This document shows positions 12,301-22,101 of a stretch of 64,000 nucleotides of DNA, piece by piece. Below the pieces are notes generated by a model. That model did no database searches and had not been told where the DNA came from. It saw nothing but the letters and a program-made list of their open reading frames with translations. The position numbers were made by a program, and so were the translations under genes. The DNA is from Ascaris suum (taxonomy: Eukaryota > Nematoda > Chromadorea > Rhabditida > Ascarididae): positions 17,101,826 through 17,165,825 of the forward strand of contig CM024187.1 of NCBI GenBank assembly GCA_013433145.1, written 5' to 3'. Positions within the stretch are counted from its first letter, which is position 1, and each line of letters begins with the position of its first letter.

Positions 12301-14968
12301 ATTAGGTTCAACACATTTCAGTGCTGCAGGTTACATTTCGAGAGCAGGACAGGCCATACAGAGCGAGAAACGGGCAAACTCGCTGCGCACAGAAAGCACG
12401 CATTGCTGAGAGATTACGATTTCGTTGTTTTAGCAAAAAACGGAGCATTTCCTTGGCCAGCGTTATTACACTGAGGTTATCCTTGTGGCTCGGGTGACGC
12501 TTTAGCTCACTGGCAATCTTGCATAAATTAATGACACGCCAATATTAAAAGTGCAAGTGCTTTCATCTCACTATATTCCCTTTAGGTGAGCATCTTCCAG
12601 TTTGCCATGAAATTGTTTGTTGGGCTTTTGGACAGCTACATTTAAGGATGTTTTTGAATGGACAAATCTGGAACTTCCACCTCCCCCCCCCCCCCTCCTC
12701 CCCTTTCGCTGCAGAGTGGAGCAAAAAAGAATGGAGAAGGAGAAGCTTATAAATCGCCACTGTAGCCATATTTCCGAACCAGTGGTTCCGAAACATGAAG
12801 TCAACACTATGTACTGATCTCCCCACACTAGTTTCTCAGCCACTGGATGGGAGGAGGAGAACTAACGATTTTTCGAATGAAGTGAAGCGATCGAAGAATA
12901 GCGCATCTCTTGGAGAGTCCTAGAAAATGAGTTCATTGCGCGAGAATGTTCGTTATAGCAGCTGCCGCTTTCGCCAGGACACAGCTGAGTTAATTAGTAA
13001 CGGAAGATACGTTGCTGCAGGTAAACAAGCTGCTGTCATGTGCTACTCACCATTTAAGCGGCGACAAACAGTACAACTTCGTCTTTTGTATCGAGCTGAG
13101 CTTGAGGTTCAACAGAACTATGGAGGAAAGTGAGAAGTCATGCTTTCGCGATGTCACTTCAAGCCGAGAGCAGGACACAATAAGGTAACAATCCCAAGGT
13201 CACACTTTCTTACATGTCACCTTCCATCATCGCCACATCAGTCGGAGATGTTCCCAGATGTTCAGTAATGCTGTAAAGTGTAACCTCGACAGCTCTTCAT
13301 TGCTTTTCGTTTTTCCGAAACGTAACCTCTTTTCAGTGAACACTACATCTTTCGCCGTCTAAAATATTTTATCTTGTAGCTTATTTTATTATTTTAGCTT
13401 AAGTCATTTTAACATCACTATAATGTTTTTAAAAGGGTGACTTTCGCTTGGGACCTTTAAGGGAACAGAAATAAGATGAATGCAAAAATACTCATAATAG
13501 GATGGAATATGAATAGAATATGTGCAATACCCTTTCAAGTAACATATATCCGGTTTTGCTCGCAATCCTGGGTTTGGAATTCCTGGATCTGAAAGCGAAT
13601 CATAAAAAATTCTAAAATTTCGGTATTATTGGGCTGAAGCTGCGGTTCCGGCACCGCACGATCGAAAAGTATGTCGATAAAGACAAGTCGACGAACTTAC
13701 CTGGCATGGATTTCTTTGTTGTACATCTCTTTGAGCCGTTTGGCATTACTATGTTATAAATCATTCTGTACTTCTGGTCCCACTATAAATCTGGGAAGTA
13801 CGTAAGCTTCCAGTCTTATGAAGATTCAAAAGCAGAAGAGTTGGATGTTTCCACTGATATTCCTCCCAAATATTCTTTAGTATCGTTATTGTACGATTGG
13901 TGAATTTTATTAAAACTTTTGAGAATTGTTTTTTTTTTTTTTTTTTTTGGCTTGAAGCTTTAAGCATCCACCATTTCGAACCCTACACAACTTTTACTCG
14001 TCTTTCTTAACGACACGACGGTTTGTGGGGGAAAAACAGATAGTTAAAGGGGACAGCGCAGCAACGGGTCCTACAACATTCCTATAATGATGGGATGAAT
14101 GAGCCTTTTTGTAGAGTGAAACGATTTTTTTTTTGAAATGTAAGATGGAGAATTAAACACTTTGGAGCGTAAAAATGATGAACACAATTTGAGACATTGT
14201 GTGAAATCGTCAGAGGGCAATAGTAGAGAAGCAAGTGATGAAAAAATGGCACGCATGCTGAGACCGACAAAGCAGCACTATTTACCTTGGATATCCATCA
14301 ATGACAAAAGTTTCGATGAAATGCAGGTATGTTGGGTATTCAAGCTTCCTTGTGTGCTCTGATAAATGCATTGCCTTCTTTTTTATTAACTTTTTTATTC
14401 ATAACTAATTCACACATCTGTCTCACCACACCGTTCTTTCACTTCGCACAAGCCTTTTTGGAGATCTTTACCTTGAAATAGTATGATTATCTAGTGAGCA
14501 TAAATTAAATGCGGGCAGTTTTTTCTTTCCTTTCGAAAGAACTGAAAGTGCCAAAATGGTAAGTAATAAAGAGAATGCAACAATATGCTTACTTATGGGG
14601 TTTTTTTCGGTAATGAAAATGTTTATAAGCGAATGTCGATAAATGCATACTTTGCTAGTATCGAAGTAGCATATTAATACACCTTTTTGCGGCTAAGAGG
14701 TACACTTTTTCTGTTTTCACTTGCACCAGCAGTGCGCTTCACAAAATGTAAAAGCTCTATATAAAGTGTAATTCAGTTTGATGAGAAAATTGGTGGGTGG
14801 CAGATAGCGGCACAATATTCTCGGAAGCACTCTATAAAAAATTTTTATCAAGCCTTCCTTCCATGTGGCGAGCTAAAACGCCCACCAGTTCAAAGAACCG
14901 CTCACCAAGTTGACATTTATTTCGCTTACAAAGTTAAGCATCGCATGGAAAAACGAACTCACATGTAG
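9337..14968 (+). CDS. GILT-like secreted protein A (thiol reductase fold, active-site cysteines lost)
   Basis: Spliced gene; exon model 9337-9516, 10369-10536, 13021-13184, 14194-14326, 14804-14968, giving 269 residues. Residues 1-20 form a signal peptide (MILQWAHIVLICSLW...). The N-terminal Cys-rich segment CDLPSDFWCD...ECGTERYC is typical of invertebrate GILT (gamma-interferon-inducible lysosomal thiol reductase). Exon 2 carries the thioredoxin-like site in the context SPDSQRF: S67-P-D-S70 stands where CPxC or CPxS is expected, so both redox cysteines are gone. The CQHG signature is also absent (KCASDDAECN remains). Exons 3-4 keep the family's NKLLSC, FVFC, CVKSSEG and LPWISIND blocks. Cys spacing (15 and 17 residues between successive Cys) equals that of the tandem copy downstream. 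Introns 1, 2 and 4 are phase 0 and intron 3 is phase 2. Exons 1-4 are secure. Exon 5 (phase 0, 54 codons, one Cys, no clear family motif) is tentative. GILT enzymes reduce disulfides in the endolysosome; this copy is probably non-catalytic or repurposed (inference). Confidence 0.82.
10858..10868 (+). repeat. G-tract in intron 2 of GILT-A
   Basis: About 11 consecutive G, preceded by GTGAGAGTGGGAGA. It belongs to the set of dispersed purine-rich G tracts. Confidence 0.85.
12660..12800. repeat. Dispersed repeat, copy 1 (with C13 tract)
   Basis: Contains GGAACTTCCA, a homopolymeric C tract (12683-12695), GAGTGGAGCAAAAAAGAATGG and a TTCCGAAAC end. The same blocks occur in the same order at about 15.2-15.36 kb with roughly comparable spacing, so these are two diverged copies of one element. 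This copy lies in intron 2 of GILT-A. No coding capacity or terminal repeats could be recognised. Confidence 0.6.
13929..13948 (+). repeat. Poly-T run inside intron 3 of GILT-A
   Basis: About 20 consecutive T bases within the third intron of the upstream GILT-like gene. It is simple sequence with no assigned function. Confidence 0.9.
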
Positions 14969-15099
14969 CATCAGAAAATTTCCTCGCTAAGGACTGTTAA
15001 TTTTCAATTAAAAGCATTTAGCAGTCAACCTTTGAATTTTAAAGTGCTTTTTCAAGAACTTATTTTGAGAGCGCAGAACCATACATATACATAAGAAAA

Positions 15100-15105
15100 A
15101 ATAAA
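15100..15105 (+). terminator. Candidate polyadenylation signal for GILT-A
   Basis: AATAAA about 130 bp after the proposed TAG stop at 14966-14968. The position suits a 3' UTR end if the tentative terminal exon is right. AT-rich DNA produces such hexamers often, so this is weak. Confidence 0.35.
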
Positions 15106-15204
15106 TGAGTAAGTAAAAAAAGTAAACGATTCAGCGGATGAATAAATGAATACACTGTATAAATAAATAAATGAAAGTGAGTATTTATACATGAATACAT
15201 TTTT

Positions 15205-15362
15205 CGAGTAGATGGACACGGAACTTCCAACCGCTCCCCGGACCTCGAATTTCCAGTCCTCGCTTCCCCCCCCCCCGCACTTTTCCCTGCCGCGAATAAT
15301 GGAGTGGAAAAAATGGAGAGGAAGGAACATATAGCTATATTTAGCAGCCGGAGATTCTGAAA
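15205..15362. repeat. Dispersed repeat, copy 2 (with C-tract)
   Basis: Diverged second copy of the 12.66-12.80 kb element. It shares GGAACTTCCA, a long C run (about 15266-15276), ATGGAGTGGAAAAAATGGAG and the ending TTCTGAAAC, and is followed directly by a short (TA)n run at 15369-15390. It lies between the two GILT-like genes. Confidence 0.6.
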
Positions 15363-15368
15363 CAGAAG

Positions 15369-15390
15369 ATATATATATATATATATATAT
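15369..15390. repeat. Short (TA)n microsatellite
   Basis: About 22 bp of alternating T and A at the end of the second dispersed-repeat copy. Confidence 0.9.
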
Positions 15391-16790
15391 CCCCTGTTTT
15401 ACATGTATAAGGTTATCCACTCTTTAAAATTTTCACGTGTTAAAAGCATTCTTTCTCTTGTTTTCGCATTCGACAACATCCGCTATTTCTTATAGATCTC
15501 GACAGACGATTTTGAAGAGGGAAAGATTTGTTTAGAAAATTTTCCCAAGGAGCCTAAAATCATCAAAAGGAAAATTTAAGACTTGTTAGAATATTTTTCA
15601 GATGAACTCGAGCTCGACCAACCAATATTGGTTTCATTCCTGTAAAAAATTCCAACAGTTTGAAATGGAAACGTTTTTTCTCTGAGAAAAAATGAAACTT
15701 TTCGAGCTGCGTTCTTAATAAAAGCAATAAGCTCTCTATGTTTTCGAAATGTTTCACTGTTTTCCTATAACCGATCTCATTTCTGAAACGACTGACACGC
15801 GAGAAAAAATTGTCTTAGATTAATGAGAAGAGTAATCCAAGAAAGAGACGTAAAAATTAATGAACGTTCATTTCGAAACTGCAAGGACTCATAAACCATT
15901 CACAGGAGGTTTCAGGATCTCTGTTTTATTTAGTGTCAAACTACAACGAAGAGACATTCGAACAGATTTGCAAACATTTCATTCAACTGTGACGGTATAT
16001 GTTTTTGTGGAGTCTCATTGAAGACAGTCCAGATAAAAACGCTATGACGTTTCGCTACAACGGAACCAAAAATTCTTTTCTTTTTTTCAAACGGAAACCT
16101 GCTCAAATTACAAACGTTTATTAAAAAATTTTCGCATTGATCACCGTAGAAATTAGTTGCAAGGTGAAGTTATTGCAAGCGAGTAGTGTCAGTTACATCG
16201 AAAAAAAGGTTTCTGGGAGCTTGCAATTCGTGAAAAATTGATTTGCCAATATGAAGCAGAATTTCATTCGTTCTTTCAAGTTCTTATCTAAGCGTTTTCA
16301 TGCTGCTCATTCGCTTGCTTGGAGTGGCATTGCTGATAGAGTGACAATTTATCATTGAATTAATGCGATCCTAAAAACAGTTCGGCAACGTGAATTCGTC
16401 CTCTCTTTATGACCATAAAAGTTTCATTGCAAATGAAAGTTCATTGGAACTCAAGGACGACAATTGGCGCGATGTGCAGACCAAATGAAAATAACGGAGC
16501 TAAATCATGAACAATGTTACGCAAAATCCAGCGCATAAATAACGCTAAAGTTTTATGAAGTAAGTTTTAGTAAATGCTTAATGCTCGCTAAAAAAGCGTA
16601 GATATAAGACATGTGTGAGAAATCACGATAAGATTAAGGTAACACGAGTGACACGTTGTCGCCAGTGCTTATTGTCTTATCTCGTTTTCTCGGAGCGCCC
16701 TTCAGGCTTACCAATCGATGCTGAAAACAAAGCTATTGATCTGGCGTCGAGTGCTACAGAAGGAAACCAATCGATCAGTCGTACAGCCAG

Positions 16791-19700
16791 GTTCCCGTTG
16801 TATGATGCCACCTGATTTTTGGTGTGATTCTACCGAGGTGATCACTTTCGATAAGCATATCTTATTTGCTCATAGTAAACTAAGAAAGAAGCTCGGCTGT
16901 GGCTCATCGTTTCTCTGTTTCTTGAAGGTGCGGAATTGAGGATCAAGTTGTTGAAGCGCGCGCACGGGATTAGAAACGCATCGAAAGTTTGCGTTTGCAT
17001 TTAATCGGACCACATTCCATAACCAGCGACTTGTCACAAAGATTTGCAAAGTCCTTGAAATTTTAGAACTGCTCGAAGAAGTGAATTACCCCTCTCATTA
17101 CTCAACGGACTTTTCCAGTTTATGCCTCATGAGCAACTTCACTACAAACTGCTAGTGTAGAACAAATTACAACATGTTGGAAATTTCAGCACTGTACTAA
17201 AGCCGTTGGTACTTCGTGATTGTTAATCGTAGCCGGCACTTAGCAGCTTTTTCCCCTACCCCTCCTCCTGTCTTCCAGTTTGGCGGCAAGCAGCATTACA
17301 TTGTAAAAAAGATTATTTCGTTCCCATGGCTCCGGAACATTGGAATTTTCAAGGCTTTAACTTTTCATATTTGTGCTTTTGGGTGGAAAGTTTTAAGGAA
17401 TTCGCCTTCTGTTTTGAGCGGGTGAAATCATATGGGAACTTATTTCCAGTATTCAAGCAGCAAGTCAAGAGTAGCGCTGGCTGGCGGGGAAAATCGATAA
17501 AGGGGGAAGGTGAAGTGATAAGGACAAAAGATTGTTCCATCTCACTTAGGCTTACAAGAAGAAACGATAGAGTCTCCCCATCCCTCTCACCTTCCCTTCC
17601 TCTTCCCATCTCCGAGGCGAAATGAGGACATCACTTTCATACGCAAATTTTAGTTTTTGTATTCACCAAGAATTGAAATCATAGAAATATCCAGTGAGAC
17701 TTGCATAAGGGAGTGATTGAAAGTTTTGGTGATTTTTACCTTCTATCTCGACCAAGTGGTGGCATAGGAAGGTTATATTTACCGTTCAAACAGTAAGTGA
17801 AGAGCAATGTTGCATTTAAAACTGCTGTTGGAAGTCCTGTTAAATGATTATTCACATTGTAAAAAAAATTATTTGGTCCCCATTGTGACTATTTGAGGTG
17901 CTGAACATTAGATTCTAAGAAAGGAATATATGTTGGTACAGTTTCTTGTGAACGCGCTGCAAGATATATGGATCATATTAGGAAAAACAAAGCGTTAGTT
18001 AGTATTCTAACGAAAAGAACCTCAAGAAGATTAGCGAAAAATCGGTAGAAGGTTCCATATTGCTTTTCTCATTTTCCACTTCCATATCTCATCTCTTTGT
18101 TGCTTCAGGTGGTACTCTACTTGCAGGTAACACATGAGTGCTTCGATTCCAGTAAGTGTGCCATATATAAAAGTTATGCGCAAGGAAGACCCATTCGAAT
18201 GACGCTGTTGTATGCCACACATTGCCCCTTCTCTCAAGCAACAATCGTCGACAATTTCTACGAAAATCTTTGGCAGAATAAAAAACTTCGAAGATTCTAC
18301 AAAATTAGGTAACGGTTTAACGTTGATACTAATTTCCTCAACGCTAAAACTGCACGATGAAAATTTTGATCGTTGAGCGTTTGCTAAACTCAATCCTAAA
18401 GATTCTAAAAATTTCATTCCAGCCGGATTTTATTCATTTTTAAACCGAAATGGTTCACATTCTTATACCGTGAAATTCGCATAAATTTTAAATAATTTCC
18501 GAAAAAGTGTTGATCTATCAATAAATAACTGTTTAAAACTGCAAGAAGCGTCCGTAAAAGCGATAGCCAATTGTATTGATATTTTTGTAGGAAAAATGAA
18601 CATATTATTGTTTATGAATGGCATATTACAAATTACAAATTTTATGAATGACACACTTCTCAGAGCATTTCTAAAAATATCACGAGCTATTCCTATTTAG
18701 GGCAATCGTTACTGAAAAGATGAAATACAGTAGAATGCATACAAAATCAGTTTTTAGTTATTACCTAAGCTGATGAATAAAAAGTTTTACAAGGCAAACA
18801 TTTATAATTTAAACATCCAGGAAATGAAAATGTGCAACTTGTATTCTAATATAGTCATTAAAGTTTTGTGGCACTCCGCAAGATAGTACTCAAACAGAAA
18901 CAATGGAATTAATAAACGGGGCGTAAGAAAAGCTGCAAGAACTCCATCCTGGCAAATGCCGACAAAATGATTTCATCGAACAGTTCTGCACAACAAACGC
19001 ATTAAGCAGTAATCACAGTAATCATTTCCAATAAGGGGGACTTCAACAGTGAAAACCTATCTCTCTTACCGTTCATTGTTTTTCGCGAAAGAATTATATC
19101 AGGTACTTTATTAAATGAAATTAAAACGGCATAAATTTCGAAGTACTCTTTTATAGAATGGGTCGTAATCCTAGAGTGGAAATGCTAATGAACTGTCAGA
19201 CATTGTCAAGCCTATTAGTAGTGACGAGAACTGATTCTTCCTCCTTCATTTCATCGGGATATCCACGCGTTTCGGACTGACGACACCTTTTATGAAATGA
19301 AACTCGTTGCAGCAGTGAAATAATGACCGAGGAGCATCACACTTCTACATATGTGGTGGCAACAAAATAACAAAATATTTGACAGCATATATAAATAAAT
19401 TTTAACGTATCTTCAGAATTGGGCACTGTGTTGCAATGTGTTCCTCCTTCGGACAAATTGCGACAGCTACGGGAAGCATAAATACGCTTTGATGCAATGA
19501 TATGAAACATTGATGATCACTGAACTGTTTAGTACACTGATCCATAATTCACATCACTTACTGTACTAGTAAAATTCAGAAAAAATCAAGCTGTAAGTTT
19601 CGTTGGATAGCCTTTCCAAGTTGATATAAACGGGTTGTGGATTCGCTGCACGAAACTTTTTTCAACACGTTGCCCTCATTTGAAAGTTGAAAGAATATAT

Positions 19701-21687
19701 GAGTGAACTGCTATATGTTATTTTCATTCAACTAGTTCTAGCAATTACTTTACACAAAATCAACACAAACTCACTATGTAACATAACTAAAAATATTATA
19801 GTAATATGTGTTCTCACAAAACAGTCATTTTTTATAGGTTTCTCCCTTATGGCAATGGTAAGGTGGAGGGTGATGACAAAATTATTTGCCAACATGGTTC
19901 TGCAGAATGCACCGGTAACACAATAAACGACTGTGTCAAGGTGACTTCGTTGCTTTGTTCAAATGAATAATAAGTGGAAAAATGCAACAGAGCAGCCGGC
20001 ATGAGACATCGTCCTATGAGGTCCTAGCAAATTTCAAACACTACATTTGAAGCATTCGAGCGTAAATCTGACGCCAAATTTCGGCGTGATGGACACTTTG
20101 ACGAATGTACGCTGTATCGGAAATGACAACAGAATGCACCTAACATGAATCACGTCATGAGTCAAATAAATGGTTAGTTAGTACAAGCAGTCAACAATCC
20201 TTATCATTATCAGCGTTGTGAAACGCTCGAAGCGATTCCTATCCTGTAAAGTAATAAGTGCTGACATATGAAACAAGCGTTGCAACATTCTGAGAGATCA
20301 TGTCACTGCAATATAGCTGGAAATCATATCACTGCTGCGGTGTCTACCGTTTATGGAAATGCAAAATTTAGCTTGCCACTTACAAGGTAATTTTAAGGTG
20401 CGCAAATTAGGAATTAATAATGGAATTTCATTGCGAATGTTTTCGAGGATGAAGATGCCGAAAATGACCTTCCGTAAAAATTTAGGTTTGCTAACCATAT
20501 CAGTGCGATCAATGTGCTATCCTCAGATGTTTTAGCCTTTGGAAATCTTTCAGTCGCTCAAAAATGCTGCGTTGCTTTATTTTTCTATGCATTCAGTTCA
20601 GTTTGTCTGAAACAAAAAACATTGCGCCTTACCCACCATCATAGCTCACAATATCCACGATAGTTGCATATTTGTTTAGTTAGTTAAACAAGAATGGCCA
20701 CTTTATTAAGTTGAGAAAGCAGGGAGCGCCAAAACTATTGTATGTAAAATAAGTAAAAATTTTTTTCATAGATTGATCGAAGCCGAAGGTACGATCGGGA
20801 TTATGCAGCAGCAAATACATTTTAGCACTGCTGAATTCACTCGAGCATCATACTATTCACATGCAAACATTTCTATAAAATTGAAGGCGAAAGCAGCATA
20901 CGAAGAAACAGTCGAATATATCGTTTGTCATATGCGCGAGGTGAGAGAGCACAAGAACGATCATAGGGCGTTTGAAACGTGTTCCAGGAAGCTTGGATGG
21001 TCCGCAGCAAAGAAAACTTCCATTATGTACGCTATTTGTTCTCTCTTTTTCACTTGTATTGAATTTTTTGGCAGAATTCCCTTTCGAGGTGAACTTCAAG
21101 CAAAAAGCCCTCATAAAGATCCCGAAAAGAAAACATCTATCCTCCCTGCTGTTGCAGAATTGCTGCTGGTTTTCACAGGCAAAACTCACAATAATAAAAA
21201 TTGTCATCTGAGGGAAGTTTCCTTAACGACTTCAAAGAATATTCAAAAAATTATTTTCAGCATCGCCAATTTAATTCGACAAGTAGGAAGAATATTTAAA
21301 GAGCTAAAAACACACCTATCACTGGTGAGGTTTAATGCCTGCACGAAAGTAGCCTCAAATCAAATAACTCTTGTTTGATTCAAGCTTGGTGCCGCACTGA
21401 AGCGTAACGAAGCTGTGTTCATCGAAAATTTCGATCCTATTTTCAGGAGATGTGCAAGTTCTGAAGAAGGACATAGGCTACAACTTAAAACTGCAAATGA
21501 GAGTGACAATCTCGAACCCGAAATGAAACATTTTGTGCCATGGTTAGTGATCAACGGCTATAGTACGCTGGAAATGCAGCATTATATACCTGATCTGGAT
21601 AAATTCATTTGCCGATGGTATTATGGCGGATATAATGAGCGAAGAAAATGCAATCTTTGTGATTATGCACCGAGTGAGTGTAAGTAG
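16791..21687 (+). CDS. GILT-like protein B (active site CPFS, CQHG intact)
   Basis: Spliced; exons about 16791-16837, 18127-18308, 19838-19940, 20887-21026, 21447-21687. The first listed exon has CMMPPDFWCDSTE, matching CDLPSDFWCD of the upstream paralogue. No signal peptide is visible, so a 5' exon is probably missing. Exon 2 carries RPIRMTLLYATHCPFSQ: the first catalytic Cys is kept and the second is Ser. Exon 3 carries LPYGNGKVEGD, then CQHGSAECTGN, the GILT signature. Exons 4-5 give YIVCHM, FETCSRK, RCASSEEG and FVPWLVING, ending with FICRWYYGG and CNLCDY. Junction phases are 0, 2, 0, 2. The 15- and 17-residue Cys spacings equal those of paralogue A, which fixes the weak acceptor before 20887. 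The stop at 21685-21687 is overlapped by a perfect GTAAGT donor at 21680; splicing to 21744 would add a 65-residue hydrophobic tail ending at 21937. Probable role: secretory or endolysosomal disulfide chemistry, perhaps isomerase-like because of the single Cys (inference). Confidence 0.85.
17298..17332 (+). repeat. Short dispersed repeat, copy 1
   Basis: ACATTGTAAAAAAG, ATTATTTCG and TTCCCAT recur with small changes at 17853-17888, in direct orientation about 555 bp away. Both copies lie in intron 1 of GILT-B. Confidence 0.45.
17853..17888 (+). repeat. Short dispersed repeat, copy 2
   Basis: ACATTGTAAAAAAAA, TTATTTGGT and CCCCAT match the copy at 17298 apart from a few substitutions. It probably belongs to the same degraded intronic repeat. 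Confidence 0.45.
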
Positions 21688-21743
21688 GACTTTTCGTAGC
21701 TTGGGAAGTTTGTCATTTTCCTGATGCAAATCTTTGCTTACAG

Positions 21744-21937
21744 ACATTCCTTTCACATTTATTCATTGTGTTATAATTATCTCTTGCTCGGCAATACTCC
21801 ACCAACAGTTTTGTAACCTTCTCAGCACGAATCTCATAAATCAACATTCTGTTGATTTTATTTTTGTCATTCCAATTTTAACAGATATATCTTTAAGCAC
21901 GTATCAGTATCGTTGCTTTATTAGACATTTCTCATAG
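21744..21937 (+). CDS. Possible alternative terminal exon of GILT-B
   Basis: A good acceptor (TTTGCTTACAG) ends at 21743. With the GTAAGT donor at 21680 it defines a 64-bp intron. Phase 1 on both sides keeps the frame, converts the upstream stop into intron, and gives a tail starting (Y)IPFTFIHCVIIISCS that ends at TAG 21935-21937. The tail is hydrophobic and could be a membrane segment, which is not usual for GILT. It may be a real isoform or a chance frame in AT-rich DNA. Confidence 0.35.
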
Positions 21938-22095
21938 CCACTTCTTTGTTTGCTGGGTTATTTCCACGAAACTGAATGTTTGAAGGAACGTTTGCAACTG
22001 AAATCTATGAAAGTTTTCATACATGATGTTCCTTTTCCAATTGGTCGTATTCATTGAATTCTTTAACAACTTTTATATGCTGAGAATCGATAAAC

Positions 22096-22101
22096 AATAA
22101 A
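22096..22101 (+). terminator. Candidate polyadenylation signal for GILT-B
   Basis: AATAAA, with a second one at 22135-22140, lies 160-200 bp after the longer possible stop and about 410 bp after the shorter one. It is a plausible 3' UTR end. Confidence 0.4.

Larger units (their letters stand above)
14969..16790. other. Intergenic spacer between the two GILT-like genes
   Basis: Holds the candidate poly(A) site of GILT-A, one dispersed repeat copy and a short (TA)n run. It may also hide the missing 5' exon (signal peptide) of GILT-B. I could not identify a convincing signal-peptide exon here. A minus-strand open frame at 15052-15420 crosses the repeat and the (TA)n run and is not a gene. Confidence 0.5.

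Noticed and set aside
20773..21378. 201-codon plus-strand open frame, the longest in the window
   Set aside because: Only its middle (20887-21026) is coding, as exon 4 of GILT-B. Cys spacing equal to GILT-A and phase-matched splice sites show the flanks are intron.
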